A stretch of DNA of 64,000 nucleotides. It comes from Whalleya microplaca (lineage: Eukaryota; Ascomycota; Sordariomycetes; Xylariales; Xylariaceae). Both the position numbers and the translations under genes were made by a program. The first letter of the stretch is position 1, and each line of letters starts with the position of its first letter. The notes under the pieces are model-generated. The model was not told the origin of the DNA. It made no database searches and saw nothing but the letters and a program-made list of their open reading frames with translations. The stretch is taken from contig MU385736.1 of the NCBI GenBank assembly GCA_022497155.1, positions 434,001 to 498,000 of the forward strand, written 5' to 3'. This document shows positions 49,201 to 60,261 of the stretch, piece after piece.

Positions 49201-52200
49201 ACCTTGAACGGGCGTGCCGCAACCTTAGCTGGCATCGCAGACATACCGGGGCCGACGATCACAACAGTTCCGTTCCGAGGGAGATTCACAACCGGCCAGA
49301 AAGTGTCGGATCTCCTGCGAGAAGTGCAAGACCAGTACCTTGCGATCCTGCCGTTCGCCCAGTTCGGACTGCAGAATATCAGGCGTTTGGGCGATGATGC
49401 CGTGGCGGCTTGCAAATTCCGGACGCTGCTCATCGTGCAATCGGCTCAAAGGTCACATAGCGAGCGGAAGATCCTCAAGGGACGAAGCTACGCGTTTCCC
49501 GTGATGGATTTTGCTATTGTTATAGAGTGCGAGATCTTGGAAGAGGGCATCGAGCTCAGGGCGACATTCGACAATCAAGTCGTGTCGGAGGCAAAACTCA
49601 GACGTATGCTCCAGCAAATGGAGAATATCATTTACAACATCTCTATAAGCAGTCCTTCGACGGCGGTCTCGGAGGTCCTGAAGATCTCGCGGGCCGATAT
49701 GTTGCAGATCGAGAGGTGGAATGCTACTTCTCATGTTCCAACGCTGGGTGCCTCGTGTGTACACGAACTCATCGAACAACGGTGCCGTGAGGATGAAAAG
49801 GCTCCTGCGATATGTGCCTGGGATGGGCGTCTCACTTACGAAGCTCTGGACAAATATTCGGCTAGACTAGCTGCTCATCTACAGGTCAACCACGACATCA
49901 AGCCTGGGAACCTAATTCTGGTGTGTTTTGATAAATCGATGTGGGCTATTGTCAGTATGCTGGCTGTTCTTAAGACTGCAGGCATTTGTGTGCCGACTAG
50001 TCCCAAACATCTTTTCGACCGTCTGACAACAATTGTCAGTAGATCGGGGAAGTGCTCCGCAACTCTTATCCTTACTGCTCCGTCGTATGCAGCAAAGCTC
50101 AACGAAGTGGGATTCCCTGCCCTCCCAGTCGGGCATGTGATGGTCGATAGTCTTCCTGATGATGGCTCAATCCGCAGCACAGCGACGCCTGCTGATGCTG
50201 CTTTCATTATTTTCAGGCAGAAAGACACAGGGGACTCGGAGCCTATAGTAATTAGGCATCAAGAACTCTGTTCTAATGCACTAGCCTGGAGTACCTTTGT
50301 TGGACAAGGAAACAAGGCACGGGTTTTCCAGTTCTTCGATTACTCATATTACCTAAGCCTCACTGAGATATTCACAACGCTGATAAGTGGTGGGTGTGTC
50401 TGCGTTTCTCGGGAATATGATCAGATTCATGACCTCGCTGGGTCAATCAGAGGCTTAAATGCCAATCATCTCTGCGTTACCCCAGCTATAGCAAATGACC
50501 TTCAACCAGAAGACGTACCAAACATCCAGGTCCTTGTCAATGTTGGCGAGTCGACCAAGCAAATGGTTGAGTTATGGGCGAACTGTGTGGCTTTGATCCA
50601 TGCCTATCCCGTCGCAGAGTGCGCGACGTTTTGTGTTGGGAAGACTCACATCCGACCACAGGACCATTACAGCAACATTGGAAAAGGCGTCAATGTGAAT
50701 ACTTGGGTCGTCGATCCCGAAGATCCCGATAGTCTTGTTCCAATCGGTGCGGTTGGCGAGCTTTTAATCGAGGGAGACATAGCCTGCAACTCTCTTAAGG
50801 ACGGGTCCTTTGTAAACTCGCTCTTCATCGAAGACCCAGTCTGGTCGCGTGCAAATGGGATTCCAAGGGCCGGACGATGCTTCTTTCGAAGCGGTGATTT
50901 GGTGTCCTACGACCCCGATGGGTCCCTTAGATCTGTCGGTCGTAAATCAGATATAATCAGGCTGAATGGCATATATGTGAATCTTTCGGAGGTCGAGCAT
51001 CGGCTGAGAGATGTTCTTCCGCCTTCTGCTCGTCTCGCGGTAGCCGCCGTGAGCCCATCGGACGCGGATCAGCACCTGGCTGCATTCGTGGTTGCGGATG
51101 ACGATAGATGGGAAAACACTAAGAAACCATTAATTAGCGACTCCCCAAAGGCCCTTGAACGATTTCGTAATTTGGTGGAAGGAGTCGAGACGAAACTATT
51201 ATCTTACATTCCAAAGTATACGATGCCATCGGTAAGTTGCTTGATGACGGTGTACATAGACAACTAAGCTAACGAGGCTCGACTAGCTGTATATTCCCAG
51301 CAGCGCATTCGCGCTTACTCCCTCTGCTACAGTAGATCGGAAGGCGTTGCAGCTACTGGCCTCCAGATTCTCACTCAAAGACTTGCTAGGCTTGCGTAGT
51401 AGTAGGATGACCTCCAAGCCTACCGAAACCGACATGGAGAAGCGTATTGTCAGGCTTTGGAGTTCTCTACTTGAAAAGGAAAACATTGGTGCTGATGACA
51501 ATTTCTTTGCCCTCGGGGGCGGGAGCATTCTCGCATTGCGTTTGGTGTCGATGGCGCGCAGAGAAGGGTTGACCATGACGGTGAATTCGATCTTTACATC
51601 GCAGACCCTTAAGGAACTAGCCCTCGCGGCGAGGGAAAAAGCGAGCATAGATGAACTCGCTCCCTTTGCCCTCGTATCGAACCTAGATGTCGCCAACTTA
51701 CGACACCAGTCAGCAGAACAGTGCGGCGTTTCCGAAAGTGAGATCGAAGATATTTATCCATGCTTTCACATGCAACTGCACTATATTCAAGGCTATCCTG
51801 AGGCGAAGAGTGATCCTACCCTGGAGCCCTGGCACTGGCAGTCGCAGGTGGTCTACTCTCTCCCTTCATCGCTGGACGTGGATCGCTTCAAGAAGACGTG
51901 GGATGCTGCCATTCAACGCCATCAGAATCTCCGGACCAGGGTCGTAAACACACCAGATGGAATCTTTCAGGTCGTGCTGAAAGAGCCAGAGCCATTTGTG
52001 TGGCATGAAGTTACCGATCTCGACGGCTATTTGAAGGCGAACCAAGCCGACTCTATGAGCTTCGGTGACCGGCTGTTACGCCTAGCTATTGTACAATCCC
52101 CTGACTCAGGAGAGTATTCCTTCGTCATGACGGTACAGCATATCATTTACGATGCCTTCGCGCGAGTTATGCTGTTCAAGGAGCTGGAAACAGCTTACTT

Positions 52201-52990
52201 GGCCGGAACCATGCCCGACCACCCTCCGCCCAAGATGAACCGCTTCGTCAAGTACATGTTAGAGGCGGACAAAGTCGCTGCGACCGACTTCTGGACTTCC
52301 TATCTTGCTGGTGCACAGACAGCGCCTTTGCTTAGCAGTCCAGGAAAATGCGGAACGGCTGAACTGAGTGAGGTGACCGCGACGATGGATGCTCCTGTAC
52401 TGCACACATCTGAAGTTACTCTGGCGACAATGCTCGAAGTTGCCGGCGGACTCGCGATCGCCAAACGTCTGGGCTGTCCCGACGTGATCCTGTACAGCGA
52501 CCGCTCCGGTCGCAATCTCCCAGTTGAGGGCATCGAGGACCTAATCGCCTGCACGACGATGTTCCTACCGGTGCGCATCCACGTCGACCGGGCGCAGAAG
52601 GTGCGGGACCTCCTGCAGGAGGCACAGAGGTTCCAATCTTCGGCCATGCCTTTCGAGCACCTCGGATGGCTCGAGCTCAGGGAGATGGACCATCTGAGAT
52701 CCACGCTGGAACATTCGATCAACATGAACATCAACCCGTACCCTACCGCGCTGGTGGGTAGGGGGCTGGGACTCGAGGTCAAGTCGACTCACTTGCCGTG
52801 CGACGACCCCTTCGGCATCAACATCGACATCCTGGACGGCAAGCTCGTGTGGGCGATTTACTACGACGCGAGATACATCCCGAGAGACACCGTCGAGCAC
52901 CTGTTGGCAGAGCTTCAGGCCGTGCTCCTCGATCTCGTCGAAGCTTCGAGGCGGCCGGAAGCGTCGGTTGGCGAGTTGTTAGGGCATTGA
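46229..52990 (+). CDS. NPS6: Nonribosomal peptide synthetase A-T-C-A*-T-C, siderophore type (NPS6/SidD-like)
   Basis: Multimodular enzyme, 2198 aa. Exons 46229-48698, 48809-51231, 51287-52990; introns of 110 and 55 nt. A1 (about 30-560) is intact: TSGSTGTPKG (182-191), YGPAEACV, YRTGDL, GRADNQVKIRGQRLELEEVE, catalytic K549 in KKVDRK. T1: LGGDSVLAIKL with Ser620 for phosphopantetheine. C1: HHGLLDG (821-827) split by intron 1. A2 (about 1135-1650) has full length but broken motifs: FRQKDTGDSEP for the P-loop (from R1293), Tyr1338 where the amino-group-binding Asp belongs, Thr1646 for the catalytic Lys. T2: LGGGSILALRL, Ser1711. C2: QHIIYDA (1915-1921) for HHxxxDG, keeping the catalytic His. A-T-C-dA-T-C is the layout of extracellular siderophore synthetases, which join hydroxamate units from hydroxyornithine through ester or amide bonds. 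ATG 46229 is the first in frame; 46277 is an alternative. Confidence 0.9.
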
Positions 52991-54704
52991 AATGAGAGGT
53001 TGCGGCTTTTTTCTGTGTTATAGCTTTCAAGAGTATACCGAACCTCCGGTCCCTGGTACAGTACGTAAAGGTCCAACTATTGAAGCCACAGCATAGTGTG
53101 GAGTCGTGGAATGCTGAAATCGAAAGAAAGAGGTTATTCTAGGCTCTACCAGAATACGGGAATAGGCGGCATTGAAATGGCGTCGAATGCCTACGCCTAT
53201 GGTTTCATGCCCCGTGAAATGCTGCTAACCTCAAAGGGGCATGTTTCTTGTCATTTCCAGACGAGGATAGTCGAGCCGGGAGGGCCGGGGGCCTCTGCCA
53301 AGCGAGCGCTGCCACTATGTCTCATTTCCCCAGACCAAAACCGGCAGTGAATCAATAGACGTTACCAAGCGCTGGGTCTGGCTAACTCTATTTTGTGTCC
53401 GGCGAGAGGGCCTCACAACCACATTGTTTCTCTCATTTACCACGTACGAGATAGAAGTCTCTCGGGGATTTCGTGTTTTGTTCGGAATGTTGATCAGGGG
53501 GCATTCACGTTTCCAGCATTCTAGCATGTTTTCCCGTCCAATGTAATAATATTAAGGTACGCACATATATATCTTAAGTCTTATCAAGCTTTCATCTTCA
53601 CCGCATTTCTGCGCATCAAAGTTATGCATGTCATGCATACGTATGTGTAGGTACTATGATTCTGGTGCCTGACAGGGGTCTGCTTGGCCACGTTCTGTCA
53701 AGATTGGTTCTTGGAGATTAGAGATTCAGAGATTGGCCAAGATTGACTGAATATAGACCCATGAATTGTTATATGTATGCTGCTTTTACCTTCTGTGCGT
53801 GCTCCCTGCGACACGTTTGATACCATCCCATGAATAACACATATGCGGAAAGAGTGTTATCTGTAATCTAGATACTGTACCCGTTTAGATAGTAACCTAT
53901 TTATATGTATTGTGCGATGTACCTCACCACAAGGGTAACCTAAACTCCGGACAGAGCTGGCATCTCCTCTCGCTCCCATCGTACGTGTGTGATAATAGTA
54001 GGCTACCAGCAGCAGGGCTGCTTACGCCAGCTTATCAGCTTCATTTTGATCGACTGCCTTACCGAATGCCTAGAAATCTTTGGTTCCTGTTCTCCTATAA
54101 AATCCTATTCGGTTCTTGGTATTGTGTTAGTATTCCTTGGCTTGGCTCGGCACTCAACGACAAACCGCAAATAACAAACAACGCCATAAGGTGGTGGTCC
54201 GGGAGACTTTTGGTGCATATAGTCCGTATGCCCACGCCTTCTCCGAGTTATTTCCTCGAGTTATTTCCAACCATATTGTTCCAACCATCTGAGCGCGCTT
54301 CCAACTATAGTCGCGCATATCACATTTAAACGCTGGCCGGCCACCGTGCGCCACTCCATCGACTGACCTGAAAGACGATCGGATCCTTCTGACGTGATAA
54401 CGTGGGCGGGCTTGTTCCGATTGGGCTTGGGACTTCCTAATTCGCTCATATTTCGCTTTCGTAGCTTATCGCGCGATTATCACACATATATAAGAGGGCT
54501 GCAATAATCATCAACCCCCCCCTTCCAGCGAAATGCCTCGCACTCAGCGTACGTCCTTCACCTACAATACCAAGTCTGTCCCGCGGAAAAGGAGAGGACC
54601 CTGAAAGGGCTCCGAGGTCTGGATCCACAGGGGTTGCATTTCACACAACAGATGCATATCTGAGATCCACGAAGGGAAACTTTGGAACACGTCACTTACT
54701 TACG
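52991..54704. other. Spacer between NRPS and carbonic anhydrase genes
   Basis: 1.7 kb, no coding sequence recognised. A short poly-C run lies near 54515. Confidence 0.5.
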
Positions 54705-55637
54705 ATGGCCGCAGAGGACGCCTTCGCCTATGCGCTGAGCTCGAACCAGGCCTGGGCCGGCTACAAAGGCCACCAGAACCCAGATTTCTTCCCCAAGTTG
54801 GCGTCGGGACAATCGCCAAGTATCCGTACGTTCTACCGTTCCCATTATTCACCGACTTCACCTTTGTTGAGGGCCGAGGGGAGGGGGGGCAGACGGGAGA
54901 TGGGTGTTGGGACCCACTCAACGCATTCCCCTCGCCCGTTGTCTGGTCCTGGTCCTGTTATAAAGGGTGGAGAGTCTCTAGGTAGACTCGCAGGGAATGC
55001 GGACTTCGGCAATGAGTGACATGGAATGATAAGCTAACATGGTCGGTGTAACGCAACAGTGTGGCTCGGATGCTCCGACTCGCGGTGTCCCGAGACGACG
55101 ATCCTGGGCCTGCAGCCGGGCGACGTCTTCGTGCATCGCAACATCGCCAACGTCATCTCGGCCACCGACATCAACACGTCGGCCGTCATCGAGTACGCCG
55201 TCTTCCACCTCAAGGTCAAGCACGTGGTCCTGTGCGGGCACTCGGCGTGCGGCGGCGCCGCGGCGGCCCTCAGCGACATGCGCGTCGGCGGCGTGCTCGA
55301 CACCTGGCTGACGCCGCTCAAGGCGCTGCGCAGCGCCCACGAGGAGGAGCTGACTGCGATCAAGGACGAGAAGGCGCGCGCCGTGCGCATCGCCGAGCTC
55401 AACATCGAAGCTGGCATCAAGGTCCTCATGGCCAACATGACGATCCGGGAGGCGATTGAGGAGAGGGGACTGCAGGTCCACGGCACGTTTTTCGACATCG
55501 GCACGGGAAAGATCCACGATCTGGGCATTGGTACGGGCAAGGGCCATCATGCTGACGGCGATGGGGATGTTGTCAGGGGCCACCACGCCAAACTCGTCTT
55601 CAGGGACGAAGGTGCGGCTGGGATGGAAGCCCAATGA
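54705..55637 (+). CDS. Beta-class carbonic anhydrase
   Basis: Zinc enzyme interconverting CO2 and bicarbonate, 232 aa. Exons 54705-54825 and 55060-55637 (234-nt intron, GTACGT..CAACAG). Zinc ligands are visible: Cys45 and Asp47 in GCSDSRC and His101/Cys104 in CGHSACGG. Other family motifs: GDVFVHRNIANVI, SAVIEYAVFHLKVKHVVLCG, and the helix WLTPLKALR. A C-terminal Gly/His-rich extension (GTGKGHHADGDGDVVRGHH) after the fold is unusual and could be disordered. The N-terminus has no clear mitochondrial presequence, suggesting cytosol. GC content of exon 2 is high compared with the flanks. Function is certain at family level. Confidence 0.95.
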
Positions 55638-56791
55638 GGGATGCGCATATGGAGTAATTGCTTCATGATTTGGTGTTATTTGGCTGGCTGGCTGGTGGGC
55701 GGCGATTTATTATTGTTGTTTACTGCGAAAAAACAAAACATTTTCAGGGTTCACTCAAATTGGTTTTATCTCAGCTAAGCTGGAGAAAAAGGTTGAAACC
55801 TGGACGGAGAATTGAGGATTAACCTAAGGTTAGATTGTGTCTTTTGGGCTGCCCCGGGCACTACTTATAAGTTCTATAACTTTTGCCTAGGTCCTTGGCG
55901 TTGAAAGAGTTGGCGATTTATTCCGAGTTTACCAAGGATACAATCTCGCCAAGTCTCTGGTTATTACATACAATTGGATTGCAGTGTCAGGTCCGTACTA
56001 TCTTATAACTTACTTATAAATGAAACGGCATTCCTGCAGCTCAGTGACACTCGATGACAATCAGTGACAAGCTCAACAGGACATATGTGTTGTATATATG
56101 TGTTGTATATGTCGCATCTGTGAAATGACAATCATAAGGTTGTTTTCATTACGTTGTGAGGGCTTATGTGCACCTATAAGATGGCTATTTAGGTGCAGTG
56201 CCCCTCTATATTCTTTTGCTACGTCGATAACCTTACGTCACTCTTTGTTGACTTTCCACCTTTTAACTAATGATAATTAGTATATCGATGGCGGGGTAGC
56301 TACAGCATAGCTACAGCGTAGGAGTTATTGCTTCCCTTGCCGTGATATAATTATAGTCGTGTGTTACAACATGCCTTTTATCGATTCCATAGACGATGGA
56401 AATGATGAGGGAGAGGCCTTTACCACTAGGTTTCGTGGAACGTCCAAATAGCCTCGAGCGCGGGTGTAGTAGGATGATGATCACAGGCTTCTCCTCATCG
56501 CCAAGAGTCTTGCTCTACTCACGCCATTGAAAGCTACATACGTATGCGCCGAAGATTTTTATAAAAATCGGTCCATCTGCTTCTAGTCTCTTACACGGCT
56601 TGGACGACGAATCCTCTTTTCCTCTTTTTTGCCATATTTCTTTCTCGAGGTTTTCCCCTGCGATTGTGACCTGTCAGTCAGCTTGGAGCAATCAGAAGAC
56701 TATTCAAGCTTTTTCCCGACGTCTTAATATACGTAATAACTACAACCATCTTGAAGCTTGAAAATCCGAAGCCCAGAGGCTAGTGCAAGTC
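55638..56791. other. Spacer between carbonic anhydrase and cyclodeaminase-like genes
   Basis: 1.15 kb AT-rich sequence, no gene recognised. Repeated TATATGTGTTG units near 56080-56105. Confidence 0.5.
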
Positions 56792-58426
56792 ATGTCCTTG
56801 GCAGTCTTGTCCGACGAGGATATTCGAAGCATATTGGAATGCCTCGACCATGAGGAGGTAGAAGAATTGCAGACTACCTTACGATGCGCTCTCCACGAGT
56901 ACTCGACCGGCACACAATCCGTCGATGCTGGTCTGATACACCAGCCGGATCGAACATCGGTACATTCGAAGACTACGGGTGCTACTACGTTATTCATGCC
57001 ATCTCATAGCCCGGCAGGCCATGGAATCAAAGGTCAGTTGGCCCAATGTTGCAATTGGCTGTTTTTCAGTACATGGGAGCTAACAATCTCGCAGTCATGA
57101 CCGTTCCTCGATCCCCGGCCGACGCCGACCCTCCCGAGAACAGGCCCACCGGCTCCGTGACGCTCTACGCGCCCAACGGGGACCCAATCGGCTTCCTGCA
57201 CGCACAGACGCTGACGGCGTTCCGCACAGCCCTCGCCTCCTCGATCCTGCTGACGAAGCGGGCGACCGTGCACACGCTGACGGTGTTCGGCGCCGGGCTG
57301 CAGGCGTACTGGCACATCCGGCTGGCGCTGATGCTGCGCGGGTCGACGATCCGACACGTGTACATCCTCAACCGGCGGTTCAGCGCGAACGCGAAGGGCA
57401 TCCTGCGCAAGTTCTACGCGGTCCCAACGGAGGCCAAGCGGCGCGAGGGCTGGGAGCAGGCCCAGTTCAGCGTGCTCACACCCGGCTACGGCGAGTACGC
57501 GCGTCTGCAGAAGGAGCACATCCGCGCCGCCGACGTCGTCTACTGCTGCACGCCCAGCGTCGAGGATTTGTTCGATGCGAGCATCCTGACGAGCCACGAG
57601 GGCCGTCGCAAGGGCCGCCTCGTCGTTGCTATTGGTAGCTATACCCCCGGCATGCGCGAGCTGCCGAGGGAGCTGCTGTTGCAGGCTACGAAGGTGCACG
57701 CGGCGGGGCACCCGCACTTCCATAAGCACGCTGTTGAGGGCGGTGTTATTATCGTGGATACGCTGGATGGGGTGCTGAAGGAGGCGGGCGAGATCATCGA
57801 TGCGGGTTTGGAGCCTAGACAGCTCGTTGAGTGAGTTTCCATTGCCTACTTCTTAACTAGCGCACGAACTCCAGAGATGCTAATGTAGAACTAGATTGGG
57901 CGAGTTGGTCATGATCCGCAAGATCGCGAAGGCAGAGGAGGAATTATCCCTAGCGTCGCAAAGTTCGACCGAAGTCAACTCTCTAGCCGACTCCGTGGAC
58001 AAACTCGACTTCGGGTCCTCCGGCTCGGCCATGTCGACGGTCTTCGGATCCGACTCCGGCTCTCACGACGCCACCGACAACGGGATCAGCAACGGCAGCA
58101 TCAATGGCGACGGCACCAAGAGCCGCTCTTCCTCCCGGAGTCCCAGCCGGCCGAACAACAGCAGCGGCGTCTCATTGCCCTTCAAGCACCACACCACGCA
58201 CCACCACGGGCGGAGCTCGAGCCAGGACGGTTCGACGACGGCGAGCGAGCGCCACAAGCAGCAGCAGAAAAGCCGCGACGACCACCTGGCGCGCTGGCTC
58301 TCGACGGGGAACGTCATTTACAAGAGCGTGGGGCTGGGGCTCATGGACCTCGTGGTCGGGCTCGAGGTCGTGAGGCTGGCTAAGGAGAGGGGGCTGGGCA
58401 GCCATATCGAGGGTTTCTCCTCGTAG
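56792..58426 (+). CDS. Ornithine cyclodeaminase / mu-crystallin family protein
   Basis: NAD(P)-dependent enzyme of a family containing ornithine cyclodeaminases, ketimine reductases and alanine dehydrogenases; 502 aa. Exons 56792-57032, 57095-57830, 57895-58426. The Rossmann motif TVFGAGLQAYWHIRLAL (GxGxQA), GDPIGFLHAQTLTAFRTALAS, ADVVYCCTPS and VVAIGSYTPGMRELP are characteristic, followed by IIVDTLDGVLKEAGEI. The last exon carries an insert of about 130 residues rich in Ser, Gly, His and Arg before the usual terminal NVIYKSVGLGLMDLVVG motif, which makes the protein far longer than the 320-380 aa of typical members. Exon 2 is very GC-rich. It follows the siderophore gene by 3.8 kb; a link to ornithine supply is possible but unproven, as similar genes are found widely. 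Confidence 0.88.
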
Positions 58427-58785
58427 TGCAGTGAGGACCACTCGCCGCTGTCGCCTGTCATGTATGATCTGGAGCCGTCGCGGGTCTGCGGGGAATTGGG
58501 AGTGGGATGTGTTCGCCGGCGCCGAGACACGTGGTCCTAGTTCCGTCAGGGCCAAGTAATATATGGTAGACTAACTTCCTGCAAATATGGGTATGCCTAG
58601 TCATTGTTGTATGTATAAAGGGGTGGTTTGTTTGAAGGGCTTTTAAAAAATATCCAATGTTATAATAGGAATATAGTACACAGTGCTCTGTTACCACCAG
58701 GAGCAAAGGAGCAAACCCAATGATTCCATATAGAACATGACCATCTCCCACATTCAGATCATAGTACAGTAGTCACATCACCTCG
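58427..58785. other. Convergent 3' flanks
   Basis: Spacer of 0.36 kb between the cyclodeaminase-like gene and the thiolase gene; nothing recognised. Confidence 0.5.
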
Positions 58786-60261
58786 TTACTCTGCCACCCA
58801 AACAGCCGCCATGCCCATACCCGTGCCCACACACATGCTCGTGACGCCGATCTTCTCGCCGCGTCTTCTCAACTCATACAGCAGGGTGCTGACCTGCCTC
58901 GCGCCGGTGCAACCTAGGGGGTGACCGAAGGCGATAGCGCCGCCCTTGGGGTTGATCTTCTCGAAGGGCAGATTGAGCTCCTTCGCGCACCAGACGCACT
59001 GGCTGGCAAAGGCCTCGTTGATCTCGAAGATGTCGACGTCGTCCTTGGTCAAACCCGTCAGCTCGAAGACCTTGGGGATGGCCTTCCAGGGCCCGATGCC
59101 CATGAGCAGGGGCTTGACGCCGACGACGGAGGCGGCGACGAACTTGCCGAGGACGGCCTGGCCCAGGCGCTCGGCGGTGGACCGGCGCATCAGCAGCACG
59201 GCGGCGGCGCCGTCGGAGATCTGTGACGCGTTGCCGGCGTGGATGCTGCCGTCCTTGGCGAAGGCCGGGCGGATCTTGCCGAGCGACTCGGCCGTGATGC
59301 CGGGGCGCACGCCGTCGTCCTTGGCCACCGTGATCGTCTTGCTCTCGCCGGACTTGGGGTCCTCGAACTTGACCGTCAGCGGGTGGATCTCCTCGTCGAA
59401 GAGGCCCGCCTGCTGCGCCTTCAGCGCCTTCTGGTACGACGACGCCGCGAACGCGTCCTGGTCCGCGCGCGCGATGTTGCGCGCCTTCGCCATGTCCTCC
59501 GAGAGCACGCCCATCGGCACCTTGCAGTTCGCGGCTTCGGGGTGGGATTCGAGGAGGTCGGAGAACTCGGTTACGGCGTTGGGGCTGGGCGCCCAGAGTC
59601 GTTAGCACCTTATTCACAACTCTGGAAATACTCCAATTGATGACGGAAGCGACGGGAGAAGCGAGGATATCCACGCGCATATCGGAAGACCTGACTCACC
59701 CGTACTGCAAGCTCATGCTTTCAACGCCAGCGCCAATGCCGACCTCAATCATGCCCGTGCGGATCTGGTTCGCCACATCGACACACGCCTGCAGACCCGA
59801 CGAACATTGGCGGTTGAGAGTGCGCACGGCGGCCGTCTCGGGAAGGCCGGCCACGAGCGCCGCGGCGCGCATCTCAGTCGCGCCACCGCCGGGGGCCAGC
59901 ACCTCGCCCACGCACACGTCCTCCACGAGCGATGGGTCGATCTTGGAGCGCTCTAGTAACCCCTTCAGTGCGCCGGCCATCAGGTCAGACGCCGGCGTGT
60001 CCTTGAAGCCGCCCTTTCCGCCCTTGGTGAATGCCGTTCGGAGACATGCCGTTACGACGATCTGTTTATCGAGGAACAGTCGTTAGCTTTTGGGCTTTTG
60101 AGATGGAGGAAAGAAGAATTGCAGAGTCATGTGAGGGTGAAAGAGAGACAGGCGAGTGCGAGACTTACATCGTCAGGGTTCTTCTGCAACAGCTTCTCCC
60201 TTGCTGACTTAGAGCCGGTGATTTGGCCCGAGATCTGTGTCAATCGATCAAGAGCTGCCAT
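58786..60261 (-). CDS. POT1: Peroxisomal 3-ketoacyl-CoA thiolase
   Basis: Last step of beta-oxidation, thiolytic cleavage of 3-ketoacyl-CoA; 417 aa. Exons (minus): 60169-60261, 59700-60061, 58786-59584. The N-terminus MAALDRLTQISGQI contains RL-x5-QI, close to the PTS2 peroxisome signal (the last position is Ile and not Leu/Ala). Catalytic residues are visible: nucleophilic Cys117 in TLNRQCSSGLQA, His in NPKGGAIAFGHPLGCTGARQ and the second Cys in TSMCVGTGMG. NEAFASQ and NASQISDGAAAV motifs also match. Length is normal for the family. Confidence 0.96.

Noticed and set aside
58874..59680. 268-codon Arg-rich ORF overlapping the thiolase
   Set aside because: Out-of-frame reading of GC-rich thiolase exon 3; the in-frame product has all catalytic motifs.
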